Source: Armatimonadetes bacterium UBA5352
GTDB lineage: Bacteria; Armatimonadota; Zipacnadia; Zipacnadales; UBA5352
NCBI GenBank assembly: GCA_002411015.1
Contig: DHPY01000067.1
Span: 32,982 to 96,981 of the forward strand
Direction: 5' to 3'
Length of the DNA stretch: 64,000 nucleotides
The position numbers were made by a program, and so were the translations under genes. Numbering within the stretch: position 1 is the first letter of the stretch; each line of letters opens with the position of its first letter. The notes beneath the pieces are model-generated. The model made no database searches, was not told where the DNA came from, and saw nothing but the letters and a program-made list of their open reading frames with translations. Below are positions 42,503 through 51,458 of this stretch, piece by piece.

Positions 42503-43651
42503 TCACGTTGCCGGGACATCCGCCCACTCGCCCGACTTCGCCGATGCGCGCACCGCCTCGTCCACGGCCTGCGTGGCAGCGCCATCGCGGAGCGTCACCG
42601 TCCCGGGCTCTCCGCTCACGATGGCCGTCAGGAAGTCATGCACCGAGTGCATGTGGAAGCGCATCCAGCCGACCGGCAGCTTCGGCGATGGCAGAATGCT
42701 CGGCTTCGGGTACTGCTGCACCGTCGCGATGCGCGTGAAGCCCTGCCGCTCGGCCGGGGCGGTCGCGTCATAAGCCTCCAGGTAGTTCGCGTCCATCATG
42801 CTCCAGCGGAGCGAGCCGCGCTCGCCGTAGATCTCGAAGCTCGCGCTGTCCTCGGTGCCGGTGGCGAAGCGCGATGCCTCGATGAAGCCGAGCGCCCCGG
42901 AGGCCATGCGTGCCTGCAGGCAGCAGTAGTCGTCCACCTCGACGGGAGCCATCTCAGTCGAGCCGGGCGCGGCGGGACGTTGGTCCACCCAGCGCTCCAG
43001 CGTGCCGCGCACCGAGGCGTACTCCCCCAGCAGCGAGCGCATCAGGTGGATCATGTGCGAGCCGAGGTCGGCGAGGCAGCCGCCCGTGGGCCCGAGTCGC
43101 CAGCTCATCGGCCGCTTCGGGTCGGCGTAGCCTGCGTGCAGGTATGAGGCGCGGAAGTGGTAGACGCGGCCCAGGAAGCCCTCGTCAATGAGCTGCCGCG
43201 CCCGCATGATCGCGGGGATGAAGCGCATGTGGAAGGCCATCCCGGTCTTGAGCTCAGGCCGCGCCTCTGAGGCGGCAAGCATCTTGCGCGCCTCACTGAG
43301 CGTCACTGAGAGCGGCTTGTCGCAGTAGACGTGCTTGCCGGCCTCGAGCGCCGCGATCACCTCGTCGCGATGCAGGTCATTGGGCGTAGCGACGTCGATC
43401 ACGTGGATGTCATCGCGCTCCAGCAGCTCCTCGAAGCGCGTGGTGCCGAACTCGAAGCCACCCGCCTGGCGTGCCTTCTCCGCCGATTCGGGCCGAGAGG
43501 TGCAGACGCCGACGAGTCGTGGTCGGGCAGGCGGCGGGTCGTAGAAGAGGGATTGGTTCAGGTAGGAGTATGCGTGCACTTTGCCGATGAAGCCGAAGCC
43601 GACGATGCCGACGCCGATCTCGGGGATCGCCGGATTGTCAGAGTGAGCCAT
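42503..43651 (-). CDS. Gfo/Idh/MocA-family oxidoreductase
   Basis: This 382-residue NAD(P)-dependent dehydrogenase has an N-terminal Rossmann motif VGIVGFGFIGKVHAYSY and the family EKP-like motif YCDKPLSVTLSEARK. The C-terminal domain has catalytic-type GGCLADLGSHMIHLMR. It is a full-length family member, unlike the shorter relative at 28205-29110. The likely substrate is a sugar or cyclitol. The ATG is chosen because GGAGG lies 8 bp upstream. It stands 77 bp from the next gene upstream. Confidence 0.9.
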   Translation of the reverse strand: MAHSDNPAIPEIGVGIVGFGFIGKVHAYSYLNQSLFYDPPPARPRLVGVCTSRPESAEKARQAGGFEFGTTRFEELLERDDIHVIDVATPNDLHRDEVIAALEAGKHVYCDKPLSVTLSEARKMLAASEARPELKTGMAFHMRFIPAIMRARQLIDEGFLGRVYHFRASYLHAGYADPKRPMSWRLGPTGGCLADLGSHMIHLMRSLLGEYASVRGTLERWVDQRPAAPGSTEMAPVEVDDYCCLQARMASGALGFIEASRFATGTEDSASFEIYGERGSLRWSMMDANYLEAYDATAPAERQGFTRIATVQQYPKPSILPSPKLPVGWMRFHMHSVHDFLTAIVSGEPGTVTLRDGAATQAVDEAVRASAKSGEWADVPAT

Positions 43652-43728
43652 CTGTTCGCCCTCCAAATGAATGATAGTCGGGCAGCCTGGCAGTTCGCCG
43701 CGCGGCCGTCGCTGCCCTGCGCAGGAGC

Positions 43729-44538
43729 CTACCGGGGCTCCAGCACCAGGTACTCGATCCGGCTGCCTCCGCCGGAGGTGACGTCCGCGGGCGGCGGAAT
43801 GCCGGGAAGCTCCTCGCCGCGCCGCCGCTTGATAACCACCACGCGTGAGGCGACCCGCCGGGCCTCCTCGTAGGTAGCAGCCGGGATCGGCTCGTGCAGC
43901 CCGATCCGCCGCAGGGGTCGCATCGCATCGGAGCGCTCGACCATCTGCCCGAAGAATGGGTCGAAGTAGACCACCTGGAAGCTGCGCGTCTCAAGCGTCG
44001 GCAGCACCTCGCGGCAGTCGCCATGGCGCGCGTCCACGCGGCGCATCGCCTCCTGCACGCCGAAGCCCTCGATCTCGTAGGTGGCGAGGCCCTCGATCGT
44101 CAGCGCGGCGAGCAGCGGGTGTGCCTCGTAGCCGACAACGCGTCCTGTCTCGCCGACCACCCATGCGGCCACCGTGGCGTCTGTCGCGCGGCCGAGGGTG
44201 CAGTCAAGGACGCTGTCGCCGGGCCCGAGGCGCATGGCCGCGATCATCGGGTCTCCGCCGCCCTCGCAGATGTTGCGGACGCGGGTGCGCGCCATGCTCG
44301 GGTGGAAGAAGTACTCGGTGCCATCGGCAGGGATGACCAGCCCGACGCGCAGCGCGGTCACGGTCAGCGCCGCCTCGACGCCCTCCTCGGCGCACAGCTT
44401 CGCCAGGCTGCGCTCGCCGCGTTCAACAAAGCGCACACCAAGGCGCTCAGCCCACCTCCGCGCGCGCTCGTCAAGCTCCGGGTCGGGCCGGCGTGCGGCC
44501 GTCACCACGTAGGGAAGCTCGCTATCGCGACCGGGCAC
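43729..44538 (-). CDS. RsmJ-like SAM-dependent methyltransferase
   Basis: This 269-residue class I methyltransferase has the SAM-binding block GDSVLDCTLGRATDATVAAW and the catalytic-type motif VVYFDPFFG. These match the RsmJ/YpiP group, whose bacterial member methylates guanosine in 16S rRNA. A preceding segment EYFFHPSMARTRVRNICEGGGDPM is also characteristic. Whether this protein modifies rRNA is inference. It starts 2 bp after the stop of the UroD-like gene and is probably read with it. Confidence 0.8.
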   Translation of the reverse strand: MPGRDSELPYVVTAARRPDPELDERARRWAERLGVRFVERGERSLAKLCAEEGVEAALTVTALRVGLVIPADGTEYFFHPSMARTRVRNICEGGGDPMIAAMRLGPGDSVLDCTLGRATDATVAAWVVGETGRVVGYEAHPLLAALTIEGLATYEIEGFGVQEAMRRVDARHGDCREVLPTLETRSFQVVYFDPFFGQMVERSDAMRPLRRIGLHEPIPAATYEEARRVASRVVVIKRRRGEELPGIPPPADVTSGGGSRIEYLVLEPR

Positions 44539-44540
44539 CG

Positions 44541-45644
44541 CTACCAGCTCTCCACGGCGGTCTCGATCATCGCGAGATAGTTCTTCACCGTCTGCGCGGT
44601 CAGTTCCTTGGTGTGAGGCGACGCGGTGGGGCAGAGGATGAAGCCTCCTCCAGGCACCCCGGCGTCGATCGTGCGCTTGACCTTCTCCACCAGCTCGTCG
44701 GTCGGATCGTGGTAGAGGTCGCCGATCTGGATGTTGCCCTCGAGGCAGACGCGGTGGCCGATGCGGCGCTTCGCGTCCTCAAAGGTGACATCGCCGAGCG
44801 GCGGGCCCTCGATCGGATGGAGGCAGTCGGCGCCCAGGGTCACGAACTCCTCGAGGATACCGTTGAGCGGTCCGTGGCAGTGGATATGCCGCAGCATGTC
44901 AGCCTTCTGCAGCCTGTCGCGCACCACCAGTCCGGGTTTGACAACGAACTCCCGGAAGTCCTTCGGGCCGGCCAGCGGTGGCGTCATGAACTCCTCACCG
45001 GAGGTCGCGTAGATCGGGCCAACGCCCTGCTCGAGGGCCCACTCGAGCATGTCCAGGGCCCGCTCAAGCAGCGTATCTACGGCCGCGAGGATACGTGCGC
45101 GGTCGGTCAGCGTCCAGATCGCCAGGCGGTCGGAGCCGGTAAGCCGAGCGAGCGAGTAGATCGGCACGGGGATGGCGCACATGACGATGCCGCGCTCGCC
45201 GATCTCCGCGTCAAGCGCGCTGAAGTGCGACAGATCGGGGCGCAGCGGCTCGTAAGGGATCGAGAGGATCGCGTCAAGGTCCTCCAGGGTCTTCACGAAG
45301 TGCTCGGTGGCAAGGCCCGGCAGCCCGCGAGTGCTCGTCCTATGCGCTGCAGTCAGCGGGCCGCCAGGAGTCTCAATCGTCACATGGTGGATGATCCAGT
45401 CGCCCGCGTCCTCGGTCGAGGTCTGCGCCTCGATCGGGTACGCAGTGAACACGGCGCCACCGCCGATGCCGATGCCGGTCTCGTAGGCCCCGTGCTCGCG
45501 TACCGCCTCGATGATCGGGGCGTAGCTCTCGTGGCGCGTCGCGCACCACGGCTCATCCCATGCGCGCACGCCGCGCACGTGAAGGGGGAAGTGGTCGGTC
45601 TCCTCAAGGCGGAAAGCCGCCATCATGCGCTCTCTCTGGGTCAT
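44541..45644 (-). CDS. Uroporphyrinogen decarboxylase-like (MtaA/UroD family) protein
   Basis: This 367-residue barrel protein belongs to the UroD/MtaA superfamily. It starts MTQRERMMAAFRLEETD and has late blocks HIHCHGPLNGILEEFVTLGADCLHPIEGPPLGD and VCLEGNIQIGDL. Members outside heme synthesis act as methyl or corrinoid-linked methyltransferases; the lack of heme genes around makes this more likely than true HemE. The ATG has CGGAGG upstream. Substrate unknown. Confidence 0.82.
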   Translation of the reverse strand: MTQRERMMAAFRLEETDHFPLHVRGVRAWDEPWCATRHESYAPIIEAVREHGAYETGIGIGGGAVFTAYPIEAQTSTEDAGDWIIHHVTIETPGGPLTAAHRTSTRGLPGLATEHFVKTLEDLDAILSIPYEPLRPDLSHFSALDAEIGERGIVMCAIPVPIYSLARLTGSDRLAIWTLTDRARILAAVDTLLERALDMLEWALEQGVGPIYATSGEEFMTPPLAGPKDFREFVVKPGLVVRDRLQKADMLRHIHCHGPLNGILEEFVTLGADCLHPIEGPPLGDVTFEDAKRRIGHRVCLEGNIQIGDLYHDPTDELVEKVKRTIDAGVPGGGFILCPTASPHTKELTAQTVKNYLAMIETAVESW

Positions 45645-45752
45645 CGTGGGCCTCCGTGGAACGACTGCCGTGACGGGTGGTTCATTCGTCGCGGGCTCGC
45701 CCGGACCTCCGCACGGCATGCCGCACCGACGGACCCGGCGCATCGGCTCATC

Positions 45753-45782
45753 TTGACTTGGCCCTGCGGGGCGCAATATAAT
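45753..45782 (+). promoter_or_regulatory. Strong sigma70 promoter of the LapA-like gene
   Basis: TTGACT (45753-45758) and a consensus TATAAT (45777-45782) are separated by 18 bp. Transcription would start near 45789, which favours the GTG at 45857 as translation start over an ATG at 45791 that would be almost leaderless. Confidence 0.8.
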
Positions 45783-45856
45783 GCCGGGGCATGGCCAAGC
45801 GGCCTGTGCCTGGCTCGCCGCGGGATAGAGGAAGGACTCCAGGGAGGAGTGTCGTC

Positions 45857-46585
45857 GTGGCCAACGAGGACGCGGGGCGCAGACGGAATCTGCCGGCGAG
45901 TGAGGACCGGGAGAGAGCGCGCGCGGTCGGGGCGAGGAAACCCGGCGCGATTGCCAGCGCGATGGGGCGTTGCCGCGAGGCTGCGGGAGCCATTCAATGC
46001 CCGCGACTCGACTGGCGCACGTTCCTCTGGGGCCTCCTGCTGCTGATCCTGATCATCCTGATCGTGCAGAACTGGACTCCGGTGCGGATCAATCTGTTCG
46101 GCTGGTATCTCGACGCCCCGAAGGCCGTCGTATTCGCCATCTACTTCCTGCTCGGCATGCTCGCGACCTGGCTGATCGAAACCTACAGCCACCGCGCGCG
46201 CATCGCGGCACAGGAGGCGAGAGCCGAGGCTCTGATTGGAGCGACAGCCGGCCGCCACGCGGACGAGCACCTCTCTGACGAGGATCTGCTCGAGGATGAG
46301 GAGGTCATCCGCGAGGAAGCCCCCGCTCCTGTCGAGGAACCGGCACCGGAGGTGCATGAAGAGGTCCATCCGACACCTGAAGAGGTTGCGGAAGGGCCCG
46401 CGTTCGCCACGCCCGCGGCCGAGCCGGCCGCCACTGAGGCGCCCGCGGTGGTGTTCGAGGAGCCTGCGGACCCTGAGGCGCTGCGCACGCTCGATGATGA
46501 TCTCGACGCCGACCTCGAACTGGAGAATGGCGAGGTCGCGCCTGCCGAGGACGAGGGCGACTCGAAGCCGTTCTGGCGATTGTGA
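45857..46585 (+). CDS. LapA-domain membrane protein with acidic tail
   Basis: This 242-residue protein carries a LapA (DUF1049)-like domain: two transmembrane helices (FLWGLLLLILIILIVQN and VVFAIYFLLGMLATWLI) with the VRINLFGWYL link between them. The C-terminal half is strongly acidic and Pro/Ala-rich (for example EEPAPEVHEEVHPTPEEV). Family members take part in envelope assembly, but the role is not well known. The start is a GTG with GGGAGGAG 7 bp upstream. The next gene follows after 19 bp. Confidence 0.75.
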   Translation: MANEDAGRRRNLPASEDRERARAVGARKPGAIASAMGRCREAAGAIQCPRLDWRTFLWGLLLLILIILIVQNWTPVRINLFGWYLDAPKAVVFAIYFLLGMLATWLIETYSHRARIAAQEARAEALIGATAGRHADEHLSDEDLLEDEEVIREEAPAPVEEPAPEVHEEVHPTPEEVAEGPAFATPAAEPAATEAPAVVFEEPADPEALRTLDDDLDADLELENGEVAPAEDEGDSKPFWRL

Positions 46586-46604
46586 GCGGGGAGGCGAGCG
46601 GATC

Positions 46605-47264
46605 GTGACCACACGGCTTCGAACATCGCTGCTCATTACGATACCATTTGTGCTGCTGCTGAACTCCGACAGCGTCATCGTGAGTACGCGCATGTACGGT
46701 GATGTCTCGGGCGTGCGCCGCGTACGCGCCGAGGCGGACAGCTCTCTGCGTGATGAGCTCCTGAAGTGGGCGTCGGAGATGACGCGCGGCTTCTACAGTG
46801 AGCCGGTTCACGTGACTACCGACAGCGTTGAGGTGGCGCGCAGTAACCAGGTGAATGATCTCGCGGCCATCGAGGGCGTTACGGCGAGCGCGGCCGATAT
46901 CGCGCAGAAGCCGTTCTCGTTCACGACAGAGTACACGTGGCAGGAGTCGATCAAGCTTGACGCTCTTGGCAATGAGAGAGAGCGCGCAGCGGCAGAGGTG
47001 ATCGCGTTCGAGTACCGCCTCGCGATGCCCGGCCGGATCGCCTCGGTTCAACCGCCGAATGCGCAGGTGAATGGCGGGAGCGCGGTCTGGACGCTGAAGG
47101 CCGCCGACCTCTCAGACGCGGAGGCAGGCTTCACCGTCTCAGCGACCTCGACGGTACTGCGTTGGGATGTCATTGTCTTTCTGGCCTACATCGTGGCGTA
47201 TCTGCTCTACCGCGCGATCACGTTCCTTGCACGACGTGCGAGACTGCGACCGCGAAAGATCTGA
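46605..47264 (+). CDS. Membrane-anchored protein of unknown function
   Basis: This 219-residue protein has an N-terminal hydrophobic segment (SLLITIPFVLLL), an extracytoplasmic region with beta character, and a C-terminal transmembrane helix (VIVFLAYIVAYLLYRAITFL) with a basic tail. The layout resembles LppM/DUF3153-type proteins, but I cannot assign it firmly. The GTG start has a GGGGAGG purine run upstream. It lies 19 bp after the LapA-like gene and before a terminator. Confidence 0.6.
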   Translation: MTTRLRTSLLITIPFVLLLNSDSVIVSTRMYGDVSGVRRVRAEADSSLRDELLKWASEMTRGFYSEPVHVTTDSVEVARSNQVNDLAAIEGVTASAADIAQKPFSFTTEYTWQESIKLDALGNERERAAAEVIAFEYRLAMPGRIASVQPPNAQVNGGSAVWTLKAADLSDAEAGFTVSATSTVLRWDVIVFLAYIVAYLLYRAITFLARRARLRPRKI

Positions 47265-47284
47265 TGGAGACGCTCCGAAACAGC

Positions 47285-47313
47285 GGCCGCGGGCGTCCTG
47301 TCCGCGGCCTTTT
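47285..47313 (+). terminator. Rho-independent terminator
   Basis: GGCCGCGG (47285-47292) and CCGCGGCC (47302-47309) form an 8-bp stem with a 9-nt loop and four T residues after it. It ends the two-gene LapA-like operon. Confidence 0.75.
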
Positions 47314-47343
47314 CGTTCTCGTACAGTGAAGGGAGTTGGCGCC

Positions 47344-48393
47344 ATGCCGCTGCCTGGAACCGAGATCATTGACCTGCGCAGTGACACGAAGACGCAGCCC
47401 GACGACCTGATGCGACTCGCGATGAGTCGGGCCGAAGTGGGCGATGACAAGTCGGGTGAGGACCCGACTACGCGGCGGCTCGAGGAGACGTCTGCCGAGA
47501 TCCTCGGCAAGGAAGCCGGCCTCTTCGTGGTCTCCGGCACGATGGGTAACCTCGTCTCGATCAAGACGCAGACCCGCCCCGGCCAGGAGATCATCTGCGA
47601 GCGCGATGCCCACATCTACCGGTACGAGGGCGGCGGGCTGTCAGCGATCTGCGGGCTGCTGCCGCGACTGATCCCCGGCGTCCACGGGGCCATGGACCCG
47701 GCGGCCGTCGAGGCCGCGATCTCCGACGGCTCGAACGTCCACGTCGGCCCAACCGGGCTGATCGAGATCGAGAACACGCACAACGTGGCCGGTGGCACGG
47801 TCCTGTCACTGGAGCATGTTCAGGCGATGAGCGATCTCGCGCACCGTCACCGCATCCCGATGCACTGCGACGGCGCGCGTATCTTCAATGCGGCCACCGC
47901 CCTGGGCGTGAGCGCCGCGGAACTCGCCGCCCCCGTGGACAGCATCCAGTTCTGCTTCTCCAAGGGCCTCGGCGCGCCGATCGGCTCAATGATCTGCGGC
48001 ACGCGCGAGTTCGTCGAGGCCGCTCGCCCTGTGCGGAACATCGTCGGAGGCGCACTCAGGCAGGCCGGCGTCATCGCGGCCGCGGCGCTCGTCGCGCTCC
48101 AGGAGGGCCCGAAGCGCCTCCAAGAGGATCACGAGCACGCGCGCATGATCGCCGAGGCGCTGGTCGAGCTTCCCGGCGCCTCCGTTGATATGGCGACAGT
48201 GCAGACGAATATCGTCAATCTCGAACTGCGTCGCGACGATCTCGATGCGCCGGGGCTGTGCCGCGAACTGCAGCGGTACGGCATTCTCACAACCGCCCGC
48301 ACCGCACATGAGATCCGACTGGTGACGCACAAGCAGGTGGATGACGCCGATACCGATCGGGTCTGCCTGGCGCTCAGGGAGGTTCTGGCCTGA
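47344..48393 (+). CDS. ltaE: Low-specificity L-threonine aldolase
   Basis: This 349-residue PLP enzyme splits L-threonine to glycine and acetaldehyde. The family start IDLRSDTKTQP, the substrate loop MGNLVSIKTQTRPGQEIICE, the PLP-binding DGARIFNAA and the Schiff-base lysine in FSKGLGAPIGS are all present. The ATG has AAGGGAG 9 bp upstream. It follows a terminator and is followed 4 bp after its stop by the YprB-like gene. Confidence 0.93.
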   Translation: MPLPGTEIIDLRSDTKTQPDDLMRLAMSRAEVGDDKSGEDPTTRRLEETSAEILGKEAGLFVVSGTMGNLVSIKTQTRPGQEIICERDAHIYRYEGGGLSAICGLLPRLIPGVHGAMDPAAVEAAISDGSNVHVGPTGLIEIENTHNVAGGTVLSLEHVQAMSDLAHRHRIPMHCDGARIFNAATALGVSAAELAAPVDSIQFCFSKGLGAPIGSMICGTREFVEAARPVRNIVGGALRQAGVIAAAALVALQEGPKRLQEDHEHARMIAEALVELPGASVDMATVQTNIVNLELRRDDLDAPGLCRELQRYGILTTARTAHEIRLVTHKQVDDADTDRVCLALREVLA

Positions 48394-48397
48394 TCCG

Positions 48398-49180
48398 ATG
48401 CTCGAGCACACGTTCGTGCACATTCCGGGAGTTGGCCTCGGCACAGAGCGCAAGCTCTGGGCGCAGGGCATCGTGACGTGGCGCGATGCCCTCGACTGCG
48501 CCTGCCCGTCGGGCTTCTCTGCCGGGCGCTGGGATCAGGGCCGCCGCCTGATCGAGGATTCCATCATCAGCCTGGGCCGCCGGGACCATCGGCACTTCGC
48601 GCAGGCCCTCTCGTCAGCCGATCACTGGCGCGCGTGGCACGACTTCCGCCGGAGCGTCGTCTACCTCGACATAGAGACCACCGGCTGCAGCCACCTGTCG
48701 CAGGTGACGGTGGTCGGCCTGTACGATGGCCGCCGCACTCAGAGCTTCGTGGCGGGCGACAACCTCGATGACCTCCCGGAGGCCCTCGAGGGCTTCGGGA
48801 TGATCGTCAGCTTCAACGGCGCGTGCTTCGACATGCCCTATCTGCACCGGCGCTTCCCCGGGCTTCCGACCGACTACCTGCACCTCGACCTGATGCATGC
48901 CCTGCGCAAGCTCGGCCTGGGCGGCGGGCTGAAGTCCATCGAGCGGCAACTTGGGATCGAGCGCGACGATGACCTGAAGGGCCTCGACGGCTGGGACGCG
49001 GTTCGGCTGTGGAATGAGTATCGCGCAGGCCGTGAGGCATCGCTGGAGACGCTGATCCGCTACAACGCCGCCGACATCGAGAACCTCGAGATCCTCGCGG
49101 AGAAGGCCTACAGGGAGCTTCGCGCTGCCATGGCACTGCCATGCGACGCCGACGGAGAGGGAGCGCGGCCGGGTGAGTAG
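48398..49180 (+). CDS. YprB-like RNase H-fold exonuclease-domain protein
   Basis: This 260-residue protein has a DEDD/RNase H-like nuclease fold of the YprB type. The N-terminal part (TFVHIPGVGLGTERKLWAQGI) is typical of the group; then come VVYLDIETTG (first acidic pair), VSFNGACFDMPYL (second motif) and YNAADIENLEIL (third). All acidic residues look intact. The substrate is not known; DNA repair is likely. It overlaps the MFS gene by 8 bp. Confidence 0.85.
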   Translation: MLEHTFVHIPGVGLGTERKLWAQGIVTWRDALDCACPSGFSAGRWDQGRRLIEDSIISLGRRDHRHFAQALSSADHWRAWHDFRRSVVYLDIETTGCSHLSQVTVVGLYDGRRTQSFVAGDNLDDLPEALEGFGMIVSFNGACFDMPYLHRRFPGLPTDYLHLDLMHALRKLGLGGGLKSIERQLGIERDDDLKGLDGWDAVRLWNEYRAGREASLETLIRYNAADIENLEILAEKAYRELRAAMALPCDADGEGARPGE

Positions 49181-50417
49181 ACCACACAGCACGCGGCAGC
49201 GCATCTCACCAATCTACCGTATCTTCATCGCGGCGCTCGTGATGGACCTGTGCGTGGCGGTGGTGGGGCTCGCCGTCCAGCTTCGCGGCGGGCACCTCGG
49301 GGCCAGCCCGAGCATGCTCGGCTGGCTCGGCACCGTGGGCGGCTTCGTCTACGCGCTCGGCTGCATGGTGACAGGCTCGCTTTCGGACCGCTTCGGCCGT
49401 AAGCTCCTCGCGAGCGCGAGTTGCATGCTCTGCGGGCTGGCGTGGCTCGCCATGACGCAGACCGACTCGCCCTGGCAGCTCCTCGCGATCCTGCCATTCT
49501 CAGGCGCCGGGATCTCGCTCTTCTGGCCGCCGGTGCAGGCGTGGCTCTCGGAGATCACAGTCGGCGGCCGTGAGCGGCTCAACGAGAACATCGGCGGCTT
49601 TAACATCGCGTGGACGATCGGCCTCTTCATCGGCCCGATGATCGCCGGTGTTGCATGGGAGTATGGGCAACCGGCGTTCGGCCCGAACCTCCCGTTCCTG
49701 ATTGCTGTCGCGTTCGTGGCGGGGATGTTCATCCTGCTGCAGACGATCCCCGCTCGGGTGCCGGGTGGGGGCGAGGTTGCGCCGCAGGAGACCGAGGTCG
49801 TTCTGCCGCATGCGAAAGTCGCCTCGCGCTTCCTCCACCTCGCGTGGATCGCGAACTTCGCAAGCTGGTTCGGCCGGGGCCTGAACATCGTAGTCTTCAC
49901 TGAACTCGGCACGCGCAGCGGCTTTTCGGCCTCAACGATCGGCACCACCATCGCCATGTTCCTGGCCGGGCAACTCCTCATGTTCCTGTATCTGCGCGAC
50001 CGCTCCGGCTGGCAGTACCGCCTCTGGCCGTTGGTGGGCTCGCTGCTGATCTCCGCCGGCGCATGGGTGCTCGCGTGGGTCGCACAGTCGCCGTGGGTAT
50101 TTGGCATCGCGTTCGCTATCGCAGGCGCCGGCTCGGGCGTGACCTACGTCTCGAGCCTCTACTATAGCCTCGAGGGCCAGGAGGTCTCGCGCGGGGCGCG
50201 TGCCGGCCTGCATGAGGCGATCCTCGGCAGCGGCGTCTTCCTCGGGCCGCTGCTCGCCGGGCAGGTCATGGAGCAGTTCAGCCTGCGCGCGCCCTACTTG
50301 ATGACCGCCGGCGTCTTCGTCGGCGTGACCATCGTCGTCTACCTGGCGTGGCTGCAGATGCACAACGGAGTGCGCCGCGCGGCGGAGCAGGCGCGCGTGG
50401 AGGTATCGGGAGAATGA
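49173..50417 (+). CDS. Major facilitator superfamily transporter
   Basis: This 414-residue membrane protein has about 12 transmembrane segments. The MFS loop motif between helices 2 and 3 is present (GSLSDRFGRKLL). It has no features revealing the substrate; multidrug or sugar efflux are both possible. The GTG start overlaps the preceding gene by 8 bp and has a GGAGAGGGAG region upstream. It is 14 bp before the nucleotidyltransferase gene. Confidence 0.88.
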   Translation: MSRPHSTRQRISPIYRIFIAALVMDLCVAVVGLAVQLRGGHLGASPSMLGWLGTVGGFVYALGCMVTGSLSDRFGRKLLASASCMLCGLAWLAMTQTDSPWQLLAILPFSGAGISLFWPPVQAWLSEITVGGRERLNENIGGFNIAWTIGLFIGPMIAGVAWEYGQPAFGPNLPFLIAVAFVAGMFILLQTIPARVPGGGEVAPQETEVVLPHAKVASRFLHLAWIANFASWFGRGLNIVVFTELGTRSGFSASTIGTTIAMFLAGQLLMFLYLRDRSGWQYRLWPLVGSLLISAGAWVLAWVAQSPWVFGIAFAIAGAGSGVTYVSSLYYSLEGQEVSRGARAGLHEAILGSGVFLGPLLAGQVMEQFSLRAPYLMTAGVFVGVTIVVYLAWLQMHNGVRRAAEQARVEVSGE

Positions 50418-50431
50418 GGGAGCGATCCGGC

Positions 50432-51457
50432 ATGAAGGCTGTCATCCTGGCGGCGGGCAAGGGCACTCGGATGCTGCCGCTGACGGAGCGCAGGCCTAAG
50501 CCCCTGGTGCCGGTAGCGGGGCACCCGATCCTCGAGCACATCGTGGGAGGCCTCGCCTCGGCGGGCGTCACCGATGTCTGCCTCGTCGTCGGCTGGATGG
50601 GCGATCAGATCATCGAGGCCTTCGGCGACGGAACGCGCCTCGGCGCGAGGCTCAGCTATGTCTGGCAGGAGGAGTTCGGCGGCACCGGCGCGGCCGTGCT
50701 CCTCGCAGAGGAGTTCGTCGGCAGCGATCGCTTCGTCCTCGGCTGGGGCGACATCATTGTGCCGCCGGAGAACTACCGCCGGATGATGGCGATCTACCAC
50801 GAGGAGCAGCCGGAGGCCATGCTGGCGGTGAACTACGTGGATGACCCGTGGGAGGGCGCGGCCGTCTACGTCTGCGATGGCTACGTCGAGCGGATCGTGG
50901 AGAAGCCGCCGCGCGGCACCGCGACGACGAACTACAACAACGCCGGACTATTCGTCTTCAGCGCTGAGTTGCTCGATCTTCTGAAGCGCACGGAGCGCTC
51001 CGAGCGCGGTGAGCTTGAGGTGCCCTCGGCGATCCAGGCGATGCTCGAGCGTGGCAGTGCGATCCGGGCGCTCCCGATTGAGGGCTACTGGTCCGATGTC
51101 GCGCGCCCATGCACGGCCATCGCGATCTCCGGGCAGATCATCGATCGGATGTCTCACTCAGGGATCATCCTGCACCCGGAGGCGAACATCTCTGCGGGAG
51201 CGCAGTTGCGTCCGCCGGTGATGATCGGGCCCGATGCGGCGGTCGGCAGCGCCATCGTGGGGCCGAACGTGACCGTGATGGACGGCGCGCGCATCGGCGA
51301 TGGCGCGGTCCTCAGCGACACGATCGTGATGCCAGGGGCTGAGGTGGGGGAGGGCTGCGCGCTCTCATGGGCGGTCGTGGAGGACGGGGGAGCCGTTGCC
51401 GCGAAACGCACTCTGGCAGGGAGTGACACGGAAGCAGTCTGCTGCGGGGGTGAGTAG
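50432..51457 (+). CDS. Sugar nucleotidyltransferase (GlmU/RmlA-like) with beta-helix tail
   Basis: This 341-residue enzyme has an N-terminal NTP-transferase domain (VILAAGKGTRMLPLTERRPKPLVPVAG, VLGWGDIIV). A hexapeptide left-handed beta-helix region of acyltransferase type follows (GPNVTVMDGARIGDGAVLS). It would couple a nucleoside triphosphate to a sugar phosphate for surface polysaccharide synthesis; the exact sugar cannot be inferred. The ATG at MKAVILA has GAGGGAG upstream. The following gene starts 1 bp after the stop. Confidence 0.87.
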   Translation: MKAVILAAGKGTRMLPLTERRPKPLVPVAGHPILEHIVGGLASAGVTDVCLVVGWMGDQIIEAFGDGTRLGARLSYVWQEEFGGTGAAVLLAEEFVGSDRFVLGWGDIIVPPENYRRMMAIYHEEQPEAMLAVNYVDDPWEGAAVYVCDGYVERIVEKPPRGTATTNYNNAGLFVFSAELLDLLKRTERSERGELEVPSAIQAMLERGSAIRALPIEGYWSDVARPCTAIAISGQIIDRMSHSGIILHPEANISAGAQLRPPVMIGPDAAVGSAIVGPNVTVMDGARIGDGAVLSDTIVMPGAEVGEGCALSWAVVEDGGAVAAKRTLAGSDTEAVCCGGE

Positions 51458-51458
51458 C